From contig CAKOIM010000001.1 of the NCBI GenBank assembly GCA_934086815.1, positions 79,513 to 143,512 on the forward strand: 64,000 nucleotides of DNA. Reading direction: 5' to 3'. This document shows, piece by piece, positions 62,177-64,000 of the stretch. Both the position numbers and the translations under genes were made by a program. The notes below the pieces were generated by a model, which was not told the DNA's origin, did no database searches, and was given only the letters and a program-made list of their open reading frames with translations. This DNA comes from an uncultured Bacilli bacterium. GTDB taxonomy: Bacteria; Bacillota_I; Bacilli_A; RF39; UBA660. The stretch's first letter is position 1, and each line of letters opens with the position of its first letter.

Positions 62177-62791
62177 ATGAAATCAAAAATCTTTAAAATT
62201 AGCGTTGTTGCTATAATAGTGATATTAATTACTACTTTTATCTTTATTGGTAAAACCAATTCTAGTAAGAATAACTTATCAAAAAATTTTACTAGCAATA
62301 CAGAATCAAAAGAAAAAGTAAAACAAAAAGATATTCAAGAGAAAACAGAAAATCAAAAGGAATTACCAAAAGAAAGAAATGAAAGTGTTGATGTTGTAGA
62401 AAGCCCTAAGGAAGAGGTAAAAGAAAATAAAGTATTTTCTACTACTTCTACTACATCAAATAATTCAAATGAAAAAAATCAAAATAATAATCAACAAAAT
62501 CAATCACAACCTAATAATAATCAAATTAAAGAAGAACCAACAAAAGAAAATAATAATTCTTATATAGGTATTCCTAATCCAAATGATTTTAATTATTCTT
62601 TTCATAAAGGTAAAATTGAATATAGTTCTATGGATGCTTGTCTTTCTGCTAGCGAAAGAATTTCTTTGAAAGATACTGTTGATATTATTAATAGTTGGTG
62701 TATGGATGTTGTTGATGGTCAAGGTACAGTTTTAGGTGAATATTTATATATTAATTGTTCATCTGGAAATTGTAATAAGTATAAAGATTAG
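62177..62791 (+). CDS. Membrane-anchored protein with disordered linker and Cys-containing end
   Basis: A 204-aa protein. N-terminal helix (IFKISVVAIIVILITTFIFI), then about 110 residues of Lys/Glu/Asn/Gln/Ser/Thr-rich linker, then a compact C-terminal domain (about 135-204, SFHKGKIEYSSMDACLSASE, IINSWCMDVVDGQGTVLGEY, YINCSSGNC) with four cysteines that could form two disulfides. Extracellular and element-borne, next to a thioester-domain protein gene; perhaps part of the surface or mating apparatus. AAAGGTGAT precedes the ATG. Promoter B lies upstream and a terminator follows. Confidence 0.62.
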   Translation: MKSKIFKISVVAIIVILITTFIFIGKTNSSKNNLSKNFTSNTESKEKVKQKDIQEKTENQKELPKERNESVDVVESPKEEVKENKVFSTTSTTSNNSNEKNQNNNQQNQSQPNNNQIKEEPTKENNNSYIGIPNPNDFNYSFHKGKIEYSSMDACLSASERISLKDTVDIINSWCMDVVDGQGTVLGEYLYINCSSGNCNKYKD

Positions 62792-62808
62792 ATATTCTAG
62801 TCTTTTTT
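62783..62808 (+). terminator. Terminator after the linker protein
   Basis: AAAGATTAGA/TCTAGTCTTT with one G-T pair, loop TAT, T-run. The stop codon lies in the left arm. Confidence 0.8.
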
Positions 62809-62823
62809 ATTTTGGAGGAAAAA

Positions 62824-62946
62824 ATGAAAATATTATTATTTATTGGAATAGCACTATTAATTTTACTAGTGCTTTTTTTATGGTCTGCTTGTGCCTTATC
62901 AAGTAAACTTTCACGAGAGGAGGAAATAATTGAAAATGAAAAATAA
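62824..62946 (+). CDS. Small (40 aa) membrane peptide
   Basis: MKILLFIGIALLILLVLFLW, then SACALSSKLSREEEIIENEK. One membrane helix and a short charged tail, with TTTGGAGG before the ATG. Its end overlaps the start of the thioester-domain protein gene, whose ribosome binding site it contains. A lipobox-like S-A-C is present but lacks proper context. Confidence 0.6.
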   Translation: MKILLFIGIALLILLVLFLWSACALSSKLSREEEIIENEK

Positions 62947-64000
62947 AATTACAAATTTCTTGTTGCTGCTTGGTGTCATAATTGGATGTGTTTCAACTAC
63001 ATCTGTATATGCCCAAGGAGCTACTTTAACAATGAATAAGTCTGGTTACTTTTGGACAAGAACTAGTCCAAATGAATCTACTCGTAGTTGGTATACTCAA
63101 GATTATTATTTTGGTGATCGTGTTGCTTACTGTATCGAACCTGGTGTTCCAGAGGGAACTAATAATTATACAGTTGGTGATATGTCTAATACCAATTATT
63201 CTAATGAACAAAAACTAAAAATGTTACTAATTGCTTATTATGGTTATGATTATCCAAATCATCAAACATTAAATTATAGATTAGCAACTCAAGCCCTTTT
63301 ATGGGAACAGTCAGGTATTTATAATGTTTCTTACTCCACTCAAAGATGGGGAGCAGGAACAAATATGGATGTATCTGCTGAAAAAAATACAATTATGAAT
63401 TTAGTTAATAGTCATTATGTAAAACCTTCTTTTAATGGTCAAACAGTTACTATGAAAGTTGGTGATAAAATAACACTAACTGATACTAACAATGTATTAT
63501 CAAATTACGATGTAATAATGAGTAATAATGCTGAATACCAAGTTAATGGTAATACTATTACTATTCGTGCCACTAATGTAGGTAATATTACTATGCAATT
63601 CAAGAAAAAGATGTACACTACAAGACAATATCTTGTATATTATGGCAATGGTATTCAAACAATGTTATCTTCTGGAGCAGTTGATCCAGTTTATGCATCT
63701 TTAAATATCAAATCTGAGGGAGGGAAAATTGACTTTACTAAACATGATAAAGACAATAATTCTACTAAACCACAAGGTGAAGCAACTTTAAGTGGTGCAG
63801 TATATGGAGTTTATGATAAAAGGACAGATGCCTTAGTTGGTAAAACAACTACTGATAGTAATGGCTATGCAAAAATAGAACATTTACCTTATTTTGGAGA
63901 TTTCTATTTACAAGAAATAATTTCTAGTAAAGGTTATCAATTAGATACTACTAAATATTATTTTACTAGTTCTTTAGATAATATTGATAACTATGTTATT
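62936..64000 (+). CDS. Cys-Gln thioester-domain surface protein with Cna-B-like repeat, 3' end outside window
   Basis: 355 codons visible from ATG 62936 (a TTG at 62930 is closer to the AGGAGG and is a possible start). Signal peptide ITNFLLLLGVIIGCVSTTSV then YAQGA. The thioester domain has Cys in DRVAYCIEPGVPEG (about 65) and Gln in RLATQALLWEQSG (about 120), the two residues that cross-link in such domains. A middle beta domain follows, then a Cna-B/SpaA-type start GKIDFTKHDKDNNS ... LSGAVYGVYDKRTDALVGKT (about 262-300) with candidate isopeptide Lys. Thioester adhesins bind host or neighbouring-cell surfaces covalently; here it is probably carried by the element. The sorting signal is not visible. 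Confidence 0.82.
   Translation, partial: MKNKITNFLLLLGVIIGCVSTTSVYAQGATLTMNKSGYFWTRTSPNESTRSWYTQDYYFGDRVAYCIEPGVPEGTNNYTVGDMSNTNYSNEQKLKMLLIAYYGYDYPNHQTLNYRLATQALLWEQSGIYNVSYSTQRWGAGTNMDVSAEKNTIMNLVNSHYVKPSFNGQTVTMKVGDKITLTDTNNVLSNYDVIMSNNAEYQVNGNTITIRATNVGNITMQFKKKMYTTRQYLVYYGNGIQTMLSSGAVDPVYASLNIKSEGGKIDFTKHDKDNNSTKPQGEATLSGAVYGVYDKRTDALVGKTTTDSNGYAKIEHLPYFGDFYLQEIISSKGYQLDTTKYYFTSSLDNIDNYVI

Larger units (their letters stand above)
59587..64000 (+). mobile_element. Probable left part of an integrated element (extends beyond window)
   Basis: It begins where the PBP gene loses similarity. It carries a XRE-type regulator, small orphan genes, paired identical-style promoters, phased repeats, an attenuated leader and a thioester-domain surface protein, none of it housekeeping. 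No integrase, relaxase or VirB4-like gene is in view, so an ICE, integrated plasmid or prophage are all possible. Left end is placed from the PBP break only. Confidence 0.45.

Overview
The window is 64 kb of very AT-rich DNA (about 27% G+C in a typical coding line) read with the standard bacterial code: TGG encodes Trp, and TGA is used as a stop (for example after the SDR gene and after the 498-aa gene at 43079). Gene content is Gram-positive: PolC plus a short DnaE, HrcA/CIRCE, mtaB-recD2, mreC-mreD-spoIVFA-spoIVFB-rplU-prp-rpmA with an L27 carrying the cleavable N-terminus, and SipW-type signal peptidases. Together with the base composition and short proteins this suggests an uncultured, probably gut-associated, reduced Bacilli (RF39/Mollicutes-related Bacillota). 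That placement is inference.

Layout. 1-3.5 kb: C-terminus of a PASTA penicillin-binding protein, rpmB on the minus strand, an AbiE type IV toxin-antitoxin pair behind a consensus promoter buried in a 23-bp perfect inverted repeat, and a membrane protein. 3.5-10.7 kb: dnaE and polC back to back. 10.7-17.5 kb: accessory stretch with a tandem repeat, an AAA/DUF4143 ATPase, a candidate structured RNA made of five 34-bp repeats, a membrane-anchored surface protein whose last ~60 codons are abruptly GC-rich and look like a diversity-generating-retroelement (DGR) target followed by two perfect hairpins, a DUF4176 gene, an SDR/PLP-enzyme pair, and a decayed AlbA_2 gene. 17.5-25.3 kb: CIRCE-controlled hrcA-grpE-(unknown)-dnaK, then tldD-tldE-dnaJ.

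25.4-46.5 kb is the most unusual block: about 20 kb of co-directional genes with two intact and two active-site-deficient SipW-type signal peptidases, at least seven exported proteins with TasA/CalY-like N-termini (S-T-Y-A-W-F or similar), a membrane-tethered McrB-like AAA+ ATPase with a DUF2357 partner and no nuclease, and a 2472-aa protein with about 25 Tyr-Gly-Gly-Gly-Asn-type repeats. I read it as a dedicated export/assembly system for surface fibres; that function is inference.

46.6-56 kb: a second lectin-fold-like surface protein, then housekeeping genes (mtaB, recD2, mreCD, spoIVFA/FB-like, L21, Prp, L27). 56-59.6 kb is degraded: a kinase-like gene, a NUDIX gene whose start is shifted by a 19-bp tandem duplication, a trpS pseudogene, and a penicillin-binding protein gene cut off exactly at its catalytic Ser-x-x-Lys. 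59.6-64 kb looks like the left part of an integrated element: XRE regulator, twin promoters with matching flanking repeats, helically phased 10-bp repeats, a leader peptide plus attenuator, and a Cys-Gln thioester-domain surface protein running off the window. No tRNA, rRNA, CRISPR array, transposase or reverse transcriptase was recognised.
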